Part shown: piece after piece, positions 44,652-53,448 of the stretch
Layout: every line of letters starts with the position of its first letter
Numbering within the stretch: the first letter of the stretch is position 1
Assembly: GCF_000761215.1 (NCBI RefSeq)
Contig: NZ_CP009438.1
Coordinates: 3,799,001 to 3,863,000 of the forward strand
Direction: 5' to 3'
DNA from: Streptomyces glaucescens
GTDB taxonomy: Bacteria > Actinomycetota > Actinomycetes > Streptomycetales > Streptomycetaceae
Length of the DNA stretch: 64,000 nucleotides
Position numbers and translations under genes: made by a program
The notes under the pieces: model-generated
Told to the model about the DNA's origin: nothing
Seen by the model: the letters and a program-made list of their open reading frames with translations, nothing else
Database searches by the model: none

Positions 44652-45218
44652 ATGCGGAAACTCATCTACGGCATGAACCTGACCCTGGACGGCTACGTCG
44701 CCGCGGCCGGTGACGACATCGAATGGAGCGGACCGCCGAGCCCCGAGCTGTTCCAGTGGTGGCTCGACCACGAACAGGCGAGCGGCCTGTCGCTGTACGG
44801 GCGCAAGCTGTGGGAGACCATGAGCTCCTACTGGCCGACCGGCGACCAGCAGCCCGGCGCCACACCGGCGGAGATCGAGTTCGCGCGGAACTGGCGGGAC
44901 ACGCCGAAGGTGGTGTTCTCCTCGACGATCGACAAGGTCGGCTGGAACGCCCGCCTGGTCACCGGCGACGCGATCGCCGAGATCACCCGGCTCAAGGACG
45001 GGGACGGCGCCCCGATGACCATCGGCGGCGCAACGCTCGCCGCGGCCGCCATGCGCGCCGGACTGATCGACGAGTACGTGATCGCCGCCCATCCGGTCCT
45101 GGTGGGCGGCGGGACGCCGTTCTTCACCGCACTGGACGGCTGGGTGAACCTGAGCCTGTTGGAGACCCGGACGTTTCCCGGCGGCGTGGTCGTGACCAGG
45201 TACGAGACGAAGCGCTGA
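44652..45218 (+). CDS. RibD C-terminal / dihydrofolate reductase-like protein
   Basis: A 188-residue protein with the RibD-C/DHFR-like fold. KLIYGMNLTLDGYVA at the start and YGRKLWETMSSYWP near residues 49-62 fit the family, as does TIGGATLAAAAMRAGLIDEY with the Gly-rich nucleotide loop and VLVGGGTPFF. It is likely an NADPH-dependent reductase of unknown substrate; it is not in a riboflavin or folate operon. The ATG at 44652 has GGAAGG upstream. It converges on dnaB. Confidence 0.85.
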   Translation: MRKLIYGMNLTLDGYVAAAGDDIEWSGPPSPELFQWWLDHEQASGLSLYGRKLWETMSSYWPTGDQQPGATPAEIEFARNWRDTPKVVFSSTIDKVGWNARLVTGDAIAEITRLKDGDGAPMTIGGATLAAAAMRAGLIDEYVIAAHPVLVGGGTPFFTALDGWVNLSLLETRTFPGGVVVTRYETKR

Positions 45219-45313
45219 GCAGCGTCCCGCTGCCGCGCGGCATGGACGGGAGTCTGCTGGCACGGTCGCGGCGATCTCCCCCACCGCGACACGGGACGCT
45301 GCAGGCGGTGCCC

Positions 45314-46789
45314 TCAGGTCTGTGCCATGTCGACGAACCGCGAGTAGTGGCCCTGGAAGGCGACCGTGATGGTCGCCGTCGGGCCGTTTCGGTGCTTGGC
45401 CACGATCAGGTCGGCCTCGCCCGCGCGGGGCGACTCCTTCTCGTAGGCGTCCTCGCGGTGCAGCAGGATGACCATGTCGGCGTCCTGCTCGATGGAACCC
45501 GACTCTCGCAGGTCCGAGACCATCGGCTTCTTGTCGGTGCGCTGCTCGGGACCACGGTTCAGCTGGGACAGCGCGATGACCGGGATCTCCAGCTCCTTGG
45601 CCAGGAGCTTGAGGTTACGGGACATGTCCGAGACCTCCTGCTGCCGGCTCTCGGCCCGTTTGGAGCCGCCGGACTGCATCAGCTGGAGGTAGTCGATGAC
45701 GACCAGCCGGAGGTCGTTGCGCTGCTTCAGACGACGGCACTTGGCGCGGATCTCCATCATCGACAGGTTCGGGGAGTCGTCGATGTAGAGCGGGGCCGCC
45801 GAGACGTCCGGCATCCGGCGGGCCAGCCGGGTCCAGTCCTCGTCGGTCATCGTGCCGGACCGCATGTGGTGCAGGGCGACCCGGGCCTCGGCGGACAGCA
45901 GGCGCATCGCGATCTCGTTGCGGCCCATTTCGAGGGAGAAGATGACGCTCGGCAGGTTGTGCTTGATCGACGCGGCCCGGGCGAAGTCCAGCGCCAGCGT
46001 CGACTTGCCCATGGCGGGACGCGCGGCGATGACGATCATCTGGCCGGGGTGCAGGCCGTTGGTGAGCGAGTCGAAGTCGGTGAAGCCCGTGGGGACGCCG
46101 GTCATCTCCCCGCTGCGGGAGCCGATCGCCTCGATCTCGTCGAGGGCGCCCTCCATGATGTCGCCCAGCGGCAGGTAGTCCTCGCTGGTCCGCTGCTCGG
46201 TGACCGCGTAGATCTCGGCCTGGGCGCGGTTGACGATCTCGTCGACGTCGTCGTCGGCCGCGTATCCCATCTGGGTGATGCGGGTTCCGGCCTCGACCAG
46301 CCGGCGCAGGACCGCACGCTCGTGGACGATCTCCGCGTAGTACTCGGCGTTCGCCGCCGTCGGCACCGTCTGCACAAGGGTGTGCAGATACGCCGCGCCA
46401 CCGACCTTGTTGATCTCGCCGCGCTTGGTCAGCTCGGCGGCGATGGTGATGGGGTCGGCCGGCTCACCCTTGGCGTAGACGTCCAGGATCGCCTGGTAGA
46501 TCGTCTCGTGGGCGGGCTTGTAGAAGTCGTGGCCCTTGAGGATCTCCACGACGTCGGCGATCGCGTCCTTGGAGAGCAGCATGCCGCCGAGGACGGACTG
46601 CTCGGCATCGAGGTCCTGCGGCGGGACCCGCTCGAAGGCGGAGCCTGAACCGTCCCACGCGCCGCTCTCACTGCCCCGGTCGTGCTGCTCGTCGCGGCCT
46701 CGGCCGCCGTCGGGACGCCGACGGGAGGGCAGGCGATCACTGGGACCGCTGTCGGCCCACGGATCGTCCAAGGGCTCGGAAATGCTCAC
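45314..46789 (-). CDS. dnaB: Replicative DNA helicase DnaB
   Basis: A 491-residue hexameric 5'-3' helicase. The N-terminal domain (about residues 50-150) begins PPQDLDAEQSVLGGMLLSKDAI. The RecA-like domain has Walker A ARPAMGKST near residue 259, the Walker B segment LRLVVIDYLQLM and the arginine-finger end KHRNGPTATI. No intein interrupts it. The GTG at 46789 is chosen because AGGAGG stands seven bases upstream; the longer open frame reaches into the DnaA-box region. Its upstream gap, shared with the MATE gene, carries many DnaA boxes, so DnaA may influence its transcription. Confidence 0.97.
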   Translation of the reverse strand: MSISEPLDDPWADSGPSDRLPSRRRPDGGRGRDEQHDRGSESGAWDGSGSAFERVPPQDLDAEQSVLGGMLLSKDAIADVVEILKGHDFYKPAHETIYQAILDVYAKGEPADPITIAAELTKRGEINKVGGAAYLHTLVQTVPTAANAEYYAEIVHERAVLRRLVEAGTRITQMGYAADDDVDEIVNRAQAEIYAVTEQRTSEDYLPLGDIMEGALDEIEAIGSRSGEMTGVPTGFTDFDSLTNGLHPGQMIVIAARPAMGKSTLALDFARAASIKHNLPSVIFSLEMGRNEIAMRLLSAEARVALHHMRSGTMTDEDWTRLARRMPDVSAAPLYIDDSPNLSMMEIRAKCRRLKQRNDLRLVVIDYLQLMQSGGSKRAESRQQEVSDMSRNLKLLAKELEIPVIALSQLNRGPEQRTDKKPMVSDLRESGSIEQDADMVILLHREDAYEKESPRAGEADLIVAKHRNGPTATITVAFQGHYSRFVDMAQT

Positions 46790-46972
46790 CGAGCCACCTC
46801 CTCCCGTCCGCGGAACGGACCTCGCCGTGCCCTCTTGTTCTACGGCACGGCACTGACAAAACGAGAAGCCCAACTCCGCTTCATGGACGCCGGTTTTATG
46901 GCGGTTTCCCGGTCGGCGGACGGAGCGGGCGCCGGACCAAGGTAGGCCCCCAGGCACCGTCAGCCAATCTGG

Positions 46973-47235
46973 TTATCCACAGGCCATGTGGACGACGGGC
47001 CCGATGCTGTGGAGAACTGCCCGAAACCTGTGCACGACCCGGTGGACAGCCCTGTGAACAAGAACTCGCGCCACCTTGGGAAAGGCTCCTGACCTGCGGC
47101 TTTCGCTTCCACCGGCTGTGCAGAAGAAAAACTTCACCGTGAGGACCAAGATCACTCAGGGTTGTACACAGCCACGCACGACAGCAGGCCTAGAGTAAGG
47201 GTCACAAAGCCTTTGCATCTCTTACCTGTGGACGA
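46973..47235. promoter_or_regulatory. DnaA-box cluster between dnaB and MATE gene
   Basis: Strong boxes: TTATCCACA (46973-46981), TGTGGACGA (46987-46995) and TGTGGACGA (47227-47235), the last two in reverse orientation. Weaker ones are TGTGGAGAA (47008-47016), TGTGCACGA (47029-47037), TGTGAACAA (47053-47061) and TTGTACACA (47162-47170). Seven boxes in 263 bp of non-coding DNA far exceeds the background here. From memory a cluster named H24 has been described in this region in S. coelicolor; identity is inferred. Confidence 0.78.
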
Positions 47236-47249
47236 TTAGATTGGTGCTC

Positions 47250-48587
47250 ATGACACAGGCTTCCGCGACCCCCGCAGCAGTCCGGCGACAGCACGACCGA
47301 GAGATCGTCGCTCTGGCCGTCCCGGCCTTCGGCGCACTGGTCGCCGAGCCCTTGTTCGTCCTGGCCGACAGCGCCATCGTCGGTCACCTCGGCACCGCCC
47401 AGCTCGCCGGTCTCGGTGTCGCCTCCGCCCTGCTCACCACGGCGGTGAGCGTCTTCGTCTTCCTCGCCTACGCCACCACCGCCGCCGTCGCCCGCCGCGT
47501 AGGGGCCGGTGAACTCCAGGCCGCCATCCGCCAGGGCATGGACGGCATCTGGCTCGCGCTGCTGCTGGGCGCCGGAGTCATCGCCGCGGTCCTTCCCACC
47601 GCCCCCGCACTGGTGGACCTGTTCGGCGCCTCAGAGACGGCGGCCCCCTACGCGACCACCTACCTGCGCATCTCGGCACTCGGCATACCCGCCATGCTCG
47701 TCGTCCTCGCCGCGACCGGCGTCCTGCGCGGACTCCAGGACACCAAGACGCCGCTCTACGTCGCCATCGCGGGCTTCGTCGCCAACGCCGCCCTGAACGC
47801 GGGCCTGGTCTACGGGGCCGGCCTCGGCATCGCCGGCTCCGCCTGGGGCACCGTGATCGCCCAGCTGGGCATGGCGGCCGCCTACCTGGTGGTCGTCGTC
47901 CGCGGTGCCCGCCGCCACGGGGCTTCACTGCGCCCCGACGCCGCCGGGATCAGGGCCTCCGCCCAGGCGGGCGTGCCGCTGCTGGTGCGCACGCTCTCCC
48001 TGCGGGCGATTTTGATGATCGCCACCGCGGTGGCGGCCCGGCTGGGTGACGCCGACATCGCCGCCCATCAGATCATCCTGTCGCTGTGGAGCCTGCTCGC
48101 CTTCGCGCTCGACGCCATCGCCATCGCCGGACAGGCCATCATCGGGCGCTACCTCGGCGCCGGCGACGCCCAGCGTGCCCGGGACGTCTGCCGCCGCATG
48201 GTGCAGTGGGGCGTAGCCGTCGGCGTTCTGCTGGGGCTGCTGGTGATCGTGTCCCGACCGCTCTTCCTGCCCCTGTTCACCGGTGACCCCGCCGTGAAGG
48301 ACGCCGCACTGCCCGCCCTGCTCGTCGTCGCCCTCTCCCAGCCGATCAGCGGCGTGGTCTTCGTCCTCGACGGTGTCCTGATGGGAGCCGGGGACGGTCC
48401 GTATCTGGCCTGGGCCATGGTGGTCACCTTGGCGGTCTTCACTCCGGTGGCGCTGCTCGTCCCCACGGTCGGCGGCGGGCTCACCCTCCTGTGGATCGCG
48501 ATGACGCTGATGATGACCGTGCGGATGGCCACGCTGTGGCTGCGCACCCGCTCGGGTCGCTGGCTCGTCACCGGCGCGACCCGCTGA
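47250..48587 (+). CDS. MATE-family multidrug exporter
   Basis: A 445-residue, 12-helix exporter of the MATE family (DinF-like branch). The start IVALAVPAFGALVAEPLFVLADSAIVGHLG carries the conserved P and D residues. GIAGSAWGTVIAQ appears mid-protein, and DAIAIAGQAIIGRYLG opens the second half. It expels cationic compounds using Na+ or H+. The ATG at 47250 lies seven bases after TAGATT (47237-47242), a leaderless promoter layout, and a DnaA box covers 47227-47235 just upstream of that -10. It converges on rplI. Confidence 0.92.
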   Translation: MTQASATPAAVRRQHDREIVALAVPAFGALVAEPLFVLADSAIVGHLGTAQLAGLGVASALLTTAVSVFVFLAYATTAAVARRVGAGELQAAIRQGMDGIWLALLLGAGVIAAVLPTAPALVDLFGASETAAPYATTYLRISALGIPAMLVVLAATGVLRGLQDTKTPLYVAIAGFVANAALNAGLVYGAGLGIAGSAWGTVIAQLGMAAAYLVVVVRGARRHGASLRPDAAGIRASAQAGVPLLVRTLSLRAILMIATAVAARLGDADIAAHQIILSLWSLLAFALDAIAIAGQAIIGRYLGAGDAQRARDVCRRMVQWGVAVGVLLGLLVIVSRPLFLPLFTGDPAVKDAALPALLVVALSQPISGVVFVLDGVLMGAGDGPYLAWAMVVTLAVFTPVALLVPTVGGGLTLLWIAMTLMMTVRMATLWLRTRSGRWLVTGATR

Positions 48588-48602
48588 TCGCGTGCGCTGA
48601 AC

Positions 48603-48616
48603 GTTTCACGTGAAAC
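48603..48616. promoter_or_regulatory. parS site (perfect)
   Basis: GTTTCACGTGAAAC, extended by one matching pair on each side (CGTTTCACGTGAAACG), just after the MATE stop and before a terminator. Confidence 0.93.
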
Positions 48617-48620
48617 GGCC

Positions 48621-48653
48621 GAGGGGCCGCACCCGGTACGGGTGCGGCCCCTC
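48621..48653. terminator. Bidirectional terminator between MATE gene and rplI
   Basis: A 15-bp perfect stem, GAGGGGCCGCACCCG / CGGGTGCGGCCCCTC, with a three-base loop between two converging genes. Confidence 0.9.
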
Positions 48654-48680
48654 TTCAGCCGTTCAAGCCGAGTGCGGCGA

Positions 48681-49127
48681 TCAGGCCGCGACGACCTCGA
48701 TGTTGACCTTGGCGGCAACCTCGGGGTGCAGACGCACGGACGTCTCGTGGGCGCCCAGGGTCTTGATGGGCGCGCCGAGCTCGATGCGGCGCTTGTCGAC
48801 CTCGGGACCACCGGCGGCCTTGATCGCCGAGGCGACGTCGGCCGGGGTGACGGAACCGAAGAGACGGCCGGCGTCGCCGGAGCGGACGGCCAGGCGGACC
48901 TTGACGCCCTCGAGCTGGGCCTTCACCTGGTTGGCCTGCTCGATGGTCTGGATCTCGTGGATCTTGCGAGCGCGACGGATCTGCTCGACGTCCTTCTCGC
49001 CACCCTTGGTCCAGCGGATCGCGAACTTCCGCGGGATCAGGTAGTTGCGAGCGTAACCGTCCTTGACGTCGACGACGTCGCCCGCGGCACCGAGGCCGGA
49101 GACCTCGTGGGTGAGGATGATCTTCAT
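48681..49127 (-). CDS. rplI: 50S ribosomal protein bL9
   Basis: A 148-residue ribosomal protein. The start MKIILTHEVSGLGAAGDVVDVKDGYARNYLIP (residues 1-32) is the bL9 signature. It is followed by the long connecting helix and a C-terminal rRNA-binding domain (GRLFGSVTPADVASAI). Full length. Last gene of rpsF-ssb-rpsR-rplI, 18 bp after rpsR. Confidence 0.98.
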   Translation of the reverse strand: MKIILTHEVSGLGAAGDVVDVKDGYARNYLIPRKFAIRWTKGGEKDVEQIRRARKIHEIQTIEQANQVKAQLEGVKVRLAVRSGDAGRLFGSVTPADVASAIKAAGGPEVDKRRIELGAPIKTLGAHETSVRLHPEVAAKVNIEVVAA

Positions 49128-49145
49128 GAGTCGGTCACCCTTCCC

Positions 49146-49382
49146 TTATCGCGCGGTGGACGTGTAGGGCAGCAGCGCCATCTCACGGCTGTTCTTGACG
49201 GCCGTGGCGACGTCACGCTGGTGCTGCGTGCAGTTGCCGGTCACGCGGCGGGCACGGATCTTGCCGCGGTCGGAAATGAACTTCCGCAGCATGTTCGTGT
49301 CCTTGTAGTCCACGTACGTGACCTTGTCCTTGCAGAAAGCGCAGACCTTCTTCTTCGGCTTGCGCACAGGCGGCTTCGCCAT
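49146..49382 (-). CDS. rpsR: 30S ribosomal protein bS18, zinc-type
   Basis: A 78-residue bS18 protein. CAFC near residue 14 and NCTQHQ near residue 50 retain the cysteines/histidine of the zinc-binding C+ form. Streptomyces genomes often carry a second, Cys-less paralogue expressed under zinc shortage; this is the zinc-dependent housekeeping type. IRARRVTGNCTQHQR is typical. Third gene of the rpsF operon, 45 bp after ssb. Confidence 0.97.
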   Translation of the reverse strand: MAKPPVRKPKKKVCAFCKDKVTYVDYKDTNMLRKFISDRGKIRARRVTGNCTQHQRDVATAVKNSREMALLPYTSTAR

Positions 49383-49427
49383 GGTGTATCTCCTGTGTGA
49401 TCAAGAAGTTGGGGTGCGAGCCCGCCC

Positions 49428-50003
49428 CTAGAAGGGAGGCTCGTCCGAGTAGCCGCCACCGCCGCCGGAGCCGCCGCCCCAGCCGCCGCCCTGGTTGCCA
49501 CCGGCGGGAGCGCCGGTCGCCCAGGGGTCGTCGGCCGGAGCGCCGCCGCCCTGCTGGCCGCCACCGGGGCCGCCGCCCCAGCCGCCGCCCTGCTGGCCGC
49601 CGCCACCGCCGCCGCCGTAACCGCCCTGGCCACCCCGGCCGCTGGTCTTGGTGACCTTGGCCGTGGCGTTGCGCAGGCTGGGGCCGACTTCCTCGACGTC
49701 CAGCTCGAAGACCGTGCGCTTGACACCCTCACGGTCCTCGTACGACCGCTGCTTCAACCGGCCCTGCACGATGACGCGCATGCCTCGCTGAAGGGACTCG
49801 GCGACGTTCTCCGCCGCCTGGCGCCAGACCGAGCAGGTCAGGAAGAGGCTCTCGCCGTCCTTCCACTCGTTGGTCTGACGGTCGAAGGTGCGGGGGGTGG
49901 ACGCGACACGGAACTTCGCGACCGCCGCACCGGAAGGGGTGAAGCGCAGCTCGGGGTCGTCGACAAGATTGCCGATGACCGTGATGACGGTCTCGCCTGC
50001 CAT
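49428..50003 (-). CDS. ssb: Single-stranded DNA-binding protein
   Basis: A 191-residue SSB. The OB fold fills about residues 1-110 (GETVITVIGNLVDDPELRFTPSG, FLTCSVWRQAAENVAES, GMRVIVQGRLKQRSYED). A Gly-rich flexible tail follows at about 118-182. The acidic tip DEPPF is the partner-binding end that recruits replication and repair proteins. Second gene of the rpsF operon, which ties its synthesis to ribosomal proteins. Confidence 0.98.
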   Translation of the reverse strand: MAGETVITVIGNLVDDPELRFTPSGAAVAKFRVASTPRTFDRQTNEWKDGESLFLTCSVWRQAAENVAESLQRGMRVIVQGRLKQRSYEDREGVKRTVFELDVEEVGPSLRNATAKVTKTSGRGGQGGYGGGGGGGQQGGGWGGGPGGGQQGGGAPADDPWATGAPAGGNQGGGWGGGSGGGGGYSDEPPF

Positions 50004-50083
50004 GGGGGAACCTCTCGGCGGGTTTGCTGCTGCTGGCTGCTGGTGGTGCTACTCGAATCCCGAGATCAGCTGAGCGACAGCGC

Positions 50084-50374
50084 TCAGTGCATCTCGGGGC
50101 GGAGGACCTTGGTCCGGAGGACCGACTCGTTCAGGTTCATCTGGCGGTCGAGCTCCTTGACGACCGCAGGCTCGGCCTGCAGGTCGATGACCGAGTAGAT
50201 GCCCTCGGGCTTCTTCTTGATCTCGTACGCGAGACGACGACGGCCCCAGGTGTCGACCTTCTCGACCTTTCCGCCGCCGTCACGGACGACAGAGAGGAAG
50301 TTCTCGATCAGCGGGGAGACAGCGCGCTCCTCGAGATCGGGGTCGAGGATGACCATCACCTCGTAGTGACGCAT
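50084..50374 (-). CDS. rpsF: 30S ribosomal protein bS6
   Basis: A 96-residue ribosomal protein. MRHYEVMVILDPDLEER opens the family, KVDTWGRRRLAYEIKK is the RNA-contacting strand, and VLRTKVLRPE ends it. AAAGGAGGTG is a near-ideal ribosome site. First gene of rpsF-ssb-rpsR-rplI; the promoter is presumably in the 289-bp gap to the right, which shows nothing else I can name. Confidence 0.98.
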   Translation of the reverse strand: MRHYEVMVILDPDLEERAVSPLIENFLSVVRDGGGKVEKVDTWGRRRLAYEIKKKPEGIYSVIDLQAEPAVVKELDRQMNLNESVLRTKVLRPEMH

Positions 50375-50663
50375 GTGGAACCCACCTCCTTTGGACTCAG
50401 CGGCCACGGTCGTTCCGTGGCAGGAGGGTTGTGATGCGTACGCAACGGTATCGGCCGCCACTGACAATCGAGGGTCCGTGGACGGCTTCCCCAGGTGGGC
50501 CGGGTGTTGACTCCTGGCGTTCCTGGGCAGACACCGGTGCAGACCGTACAGACTACCCGCACACCCGCTTCCGGTTGAAATCCGGCCGTGAGGGCACGCA
50601 GTCTGTACACATCGGGTGTGTACGGCGCTACAGTGCGCCGCCTTCCGGGCAAGGAGGTGCCAC

Positions 50664-50966
50664 ATGGCACAGGCATTGCGACCCAATACCGCCGGTTCTC
50701 TCTTCGCCACCGATGGCAGGTCCCACCCCGTCCAGGGCGCCTTGCTGGCGGCGACCCTGCTGCTCGGCGTGGTCTCGTTCATCACGGCGCAGTTCCACAG
50801 CCTGCATCTGCTGAGCTCCTGGACCGGACTGGTGGGGATCTTCACCGGCGCGTACGGCCAGTGGATCTCGGAGACGACCCGCGAACGCTTCGGGCTGATC
50901 CTGGGCCTCGGTGCCTCCGGACTCGGCTTCTTCCTCGGCATGGCACACGGCGGCCTCTTCGGCTGA
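50664..50966 (+). CDS. Small membrane protein, unknown
   Basis: A 100-residue protein with three hydrophobic segments: GALLAATLLLGVVSFITAQF, a weaker LSSWTGLVGIFTGAYGQ, and FGLILGLGASGLGFFLGMA. The N-terminal 28 residues are polar. AAGGAGGTG at 50651-50659 is a full anti-16S match and fixes the ATG at 50664. It is divergent from rpsF and 161 bp before femX. I do not recognise the family. Confidence 0.8.
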   Translation: MAQALRPNTAGSLFATDGRSHPVQGALLAATLLLGVVSFITAQFHSLHLLSSWTGLVGIFTGAYGQWISETTRERFGLILGLGASGLGFFLGMAHGGLFG

Positions 50967-51127
50967 GGCCCCGGCCGTACGCGGCACCTCGTCACCGCCC
51001 CGGCCGCCGAGGCCGGGGCGAAGGTGCCGTGCGCCCAGTCGGGCCGCTTCCCGGGCGCAGTAGGCTTCGGCGCTAGAGCCGGAGCCCCTGTACCCATGGG
51101 GACACACCAGCCCGAGGAGCGCCCCGA

Positions 51128-52249
51128 ATGAGCCTGACCCTGAGGACCATCAGTCGCGAGCAGCATCTGGCGTACATCCAGAGCCTGCCGGCGGCGAGCC
51201 ACATGCAGGTCCCGGCCTGGGCTGACGTCAAGGCGGAATGGCGCTCGGAGAACCTCGGCTGGTTCGACGAGCGGACGGGCGAGCTGGTCGGCGTGGGTCT
51301 GGTCCTCTACCGCCAGCTCCCGAAGATCAAGCGCTACCTCGCCTATCTGCCCGAGGGGCCGGTGATCAACTGGTTCACGCCGAATCTGGAGGACTGGATC
51401 CGGCCGATGCTGGCGCACCTCAAGCAGCAGGGCGCCTTCTCCGTGAAGATGGGCCCGCCGGTGATCATCCGCCGCTGGGACGCCGCCTCCATCAAGCAGG
51501 GCATCCAGAACCCGGACGTGAAGCGCCTGCGGGACATCGAGGCGGACTTCATCGAGCCGCGCGCCTTCGAGGTGGCCGACAAGCTGCGCCGGATGGGCTG
51601 GCAGCAGGGCGAGGACGGCGGCGCCGGCTTCGGTGACGTGCAGCCCCGCTACGTCTTCCAGGTGCCGCTCGCCAACCGGTCCCTGGAAGAGGTGCACAAG
51701 AACTTCAACCAGCTGTGGCGCCGCAACATCAAGAAGGCCGAGAAGGCCGGCGTCGAGGTCGTCCAGGGTGGCTACCACGACCTGGAGGAGTGGCAGCGGC
51801 TGTACGAGATCACGGCGGTCCGCGACCACTTCCGGCCCCGCCCGCTGTCGTACTTCCAGCGCATGTGGACGGCCCTCAACAGCGAGGACCCCAACCGCAT
51901 GCGGCTGTACTTCGCCCGGCACAACGGCGTGAACCTGTCCGCCGCGACGATGCTGATCGTGGGCGGCCACGTCTGGTACTCCTACGGCGCCTCCGACAAC
52001 ATCGGCCGTGAGGTCCGGCCCTCCAACGCGATGCAGTGGCGGATGCTGCGCGACGCCTACGCGCTCGGCGCCACCGTCTACGACCTGCGGGGCATCTCCG
52101 ACTCGCTGGACGAGTCCGACCACCTCTTCGGTCTGATCCAGTTCAAGGTGGGCACCGGCGGCCAGGCCGCCGAATACCTCGGCGAGTGGGACTTCCCGCT
52201 GAACAAGCTGCTGCACAAGGCGCTCGACATCTACATGTCGCGCCGCTGA
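51128..52249 (+). CDS. femX: FemX-type aminoacyltransferase for peptidoglycan bridge
   Basis: A 373-residue Fem-family non-ribosomal peptidyltransferase with two GNAT-like domains and an inserted helical arm (about residues 240-290). In S. coelicolor FemX adds the single glycine bridge residue to lipid II using glycyl-tRNA and is essential. Family features are the N-terminal HMQVPAWADVKAEW, GPVINWF and LWRRNIKKAEKAGVEV near residues 197-212, then the acceptor-side YSYGASDN and IQFKVGTGG. The ATG at 51128 has GAGGAG about eight bases upstream. The alanine racemase-like gene follows 74 bp downstream, a wall-precursor pairing. Confidence 0.93.
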   Translation: MSLTLRTISREQHLAYIQSLPAASHMQVPAWADVKAEWRSENLGWFDERTGELVGVGLVLYRQLPKIKRYLAYLPEGPVINWFTPNLEDWIRPMLAHLKQQGAFSVKMGPPVIIRRWDAASIKQGIQNPDVKRLRDIEADFIEPRAFEVADKLRRMGWQQGEDGGAGFGDVQPRYVFQVPLANRSLEEVHKNFNQLWRRNIKKAEKAGVEVVQGGYHDLEEWQRLYEITAVRDHFRPRPLSYFQRMWTALNSEDPNRMRLYFARHNGVNLSAATMLIVGGHVWYSYGASDNIGREVRPSNAMQWRMLRDAYALGATVYDLRGISDSLDESDHLFGLIQFKVGTGGQAAEYLGEWDFPLNKLLHKALDIYMSRR

Positions 52250-52323
52250 GCGCGCCGCGTCCGCTTCGATAGCCTCCACACCTCTGACACACCGCAGCCA
52301 CGAGAAAGGTTCCAGGTCCGGCC

Positions 52324-53355
52324 ATGGCGCTCACGCTCTACGTCGACACCGCGCGCTGGCGGGCGCACCACAAGCACGTGCAGGAGCAGTTCCCGGGACT
52401 GGTCCCCGTCTGCAAGGGCAACGGCTACGGCTTCGGGCACGAGCGGCTCGCGGAGGAGGCGACGCGCCTGGGCGCCGACATGCTGGCCGTCGGCACCACG
52501 TACGAGGCTGCGCGGATCAAGGACTGGTTCGGCGGTGACCTGCTGGTGCTGACGCCGTACCGGCGCGGCGAGGAGCCCGTGCCGCTGCCCGACCGGGTGG
52601 TGAGGTCGGTGTCGTCCGTCGACGGCGTGTACGGCCTCGTGGGCGCCCGGGTGGTCATCGAGGTGATGTCCTCGATGAAGCGGCACGGCATCAGCGAGCA
52701 GGACCTGCCGCAGCTGCACACCGCGATCGAGAACGTGCGCCTGGAGGGCTTCGCCATCCACCTGCCGCTGGACCGCACCGACGGCTCGGACGCCGTCGAG
52801 GAGGTCATCGGCTGGATGGACCGGCTGCGCGCGGCCCGGCTCCCGCTGCACACCATGTTCGTCAGCCACCTCAAGGCCGAGGATCTGGCCCGGCTCCAGC
52901 AGCAGTTCCCGCAGACGCGTTTCCGCGCCCGCATCGGCACGCGGCTGTGGCTGGGCGACCACGAGGCCACCGAGTACCGCGGTGCCGTCCTGGACGTGAC
53001 CCGCGTCTCCAAGGGCGACCGATTCGGCTACCGGCAGCAGAAGGCGGCCTCCGACGGCTTCCTGGTGGTCGTGGCGGGCGGTACGTCGCACGGGGTGGGT
53101 CTGGAGGCCCCGAAGGCGCTGCACGGCGTCATGCCGCGCGCCAAGGGCGTCGCCCGGGCCGGGCTCGCCACGGTCAACCGGAACCTTTCCCCGTTCGTCT
53201 GGGGCGGCAAGCAGCGCTGGTTCGCCGAGCCGCCGCACATGCAGGTGTCCATCCTGTTCGTGCCCGCCGACGCGCCGGAGCCGAAGGTCGGCGACGAACT
53301 GGTGGCCCACCTGCGGCACACCACCACCCAGTTCGACCGGCTCGTGGACCGCTGA
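52324..53355 (+). CDS. Alanine racemase-fold PLP protein
   Basis: A 343-residue protein with the fold-type III PLP barrel. VCKGNGYGFGHERLAEEA at residues 29-46 carries the PLP lysine (Lys31) in the place of the KANAYGHG motif of alanine racemase, and the C-terminal part keeps a GYRQ tyrosine where Alr has its catalytic Tyr. The protein is shorter than classical Alr (about 380-390). Whether it makes D-alanine or another D-amino acid is open. It directly follows femX, which suggests a link to wall precursors. No strong ribosome site is seen before 52324. Confidence 0.82.
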   Translation: MALTLYVDTARWRAHHKHVQEQFPGLVPVCKGNGYGFGHERLAEEATRLGADMLAVGTTYEAARIKDWFGGDLLVLTPYRRGEEPVPLPDRVVRSVSSVDGVYGLVGARVVIEVMSSMKRHGISEQDLPQLHTAIENVRLEGFAIHLPLDRTDGSDAVEEVIGWMDRLRAARLPLHTMFVSHLKAEDLARLQQQFPQTRFRARIGTRLWLGDHEATEYRGAVLDVTRVSKGDRFGYRQQKAASDGFLVVVAGGTSHGVGLEAPKALHGVMPRAKGVARAGLATVNRNLSPFVWGGKQRWFAEPPHMQVSILFVPADAPEPKVGDELVAHLRHTTTQFDRLVDR

Positions 53356-53384
53356 CGCACGGGGCACGCCCCGCGGAGCACACG

Positions 53385-53417
53385 GAAGGCCGTACGCGAA
53401 ACCCGCGTACGGCCTTC
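53385..53417. terminator. Bidirectional terminator
   Basis: A 14-bp perfect stem, GAAGGCCGTACGCG / CGCGTACGGCCTTC, with loop AAACC, between the racemase-like gene and the convergent GT87 gene. Confidence 0.92.
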
Positions 53418-53448
53418 TGCGCGACGCCTCCCCGCGGCGGACGTTCGC

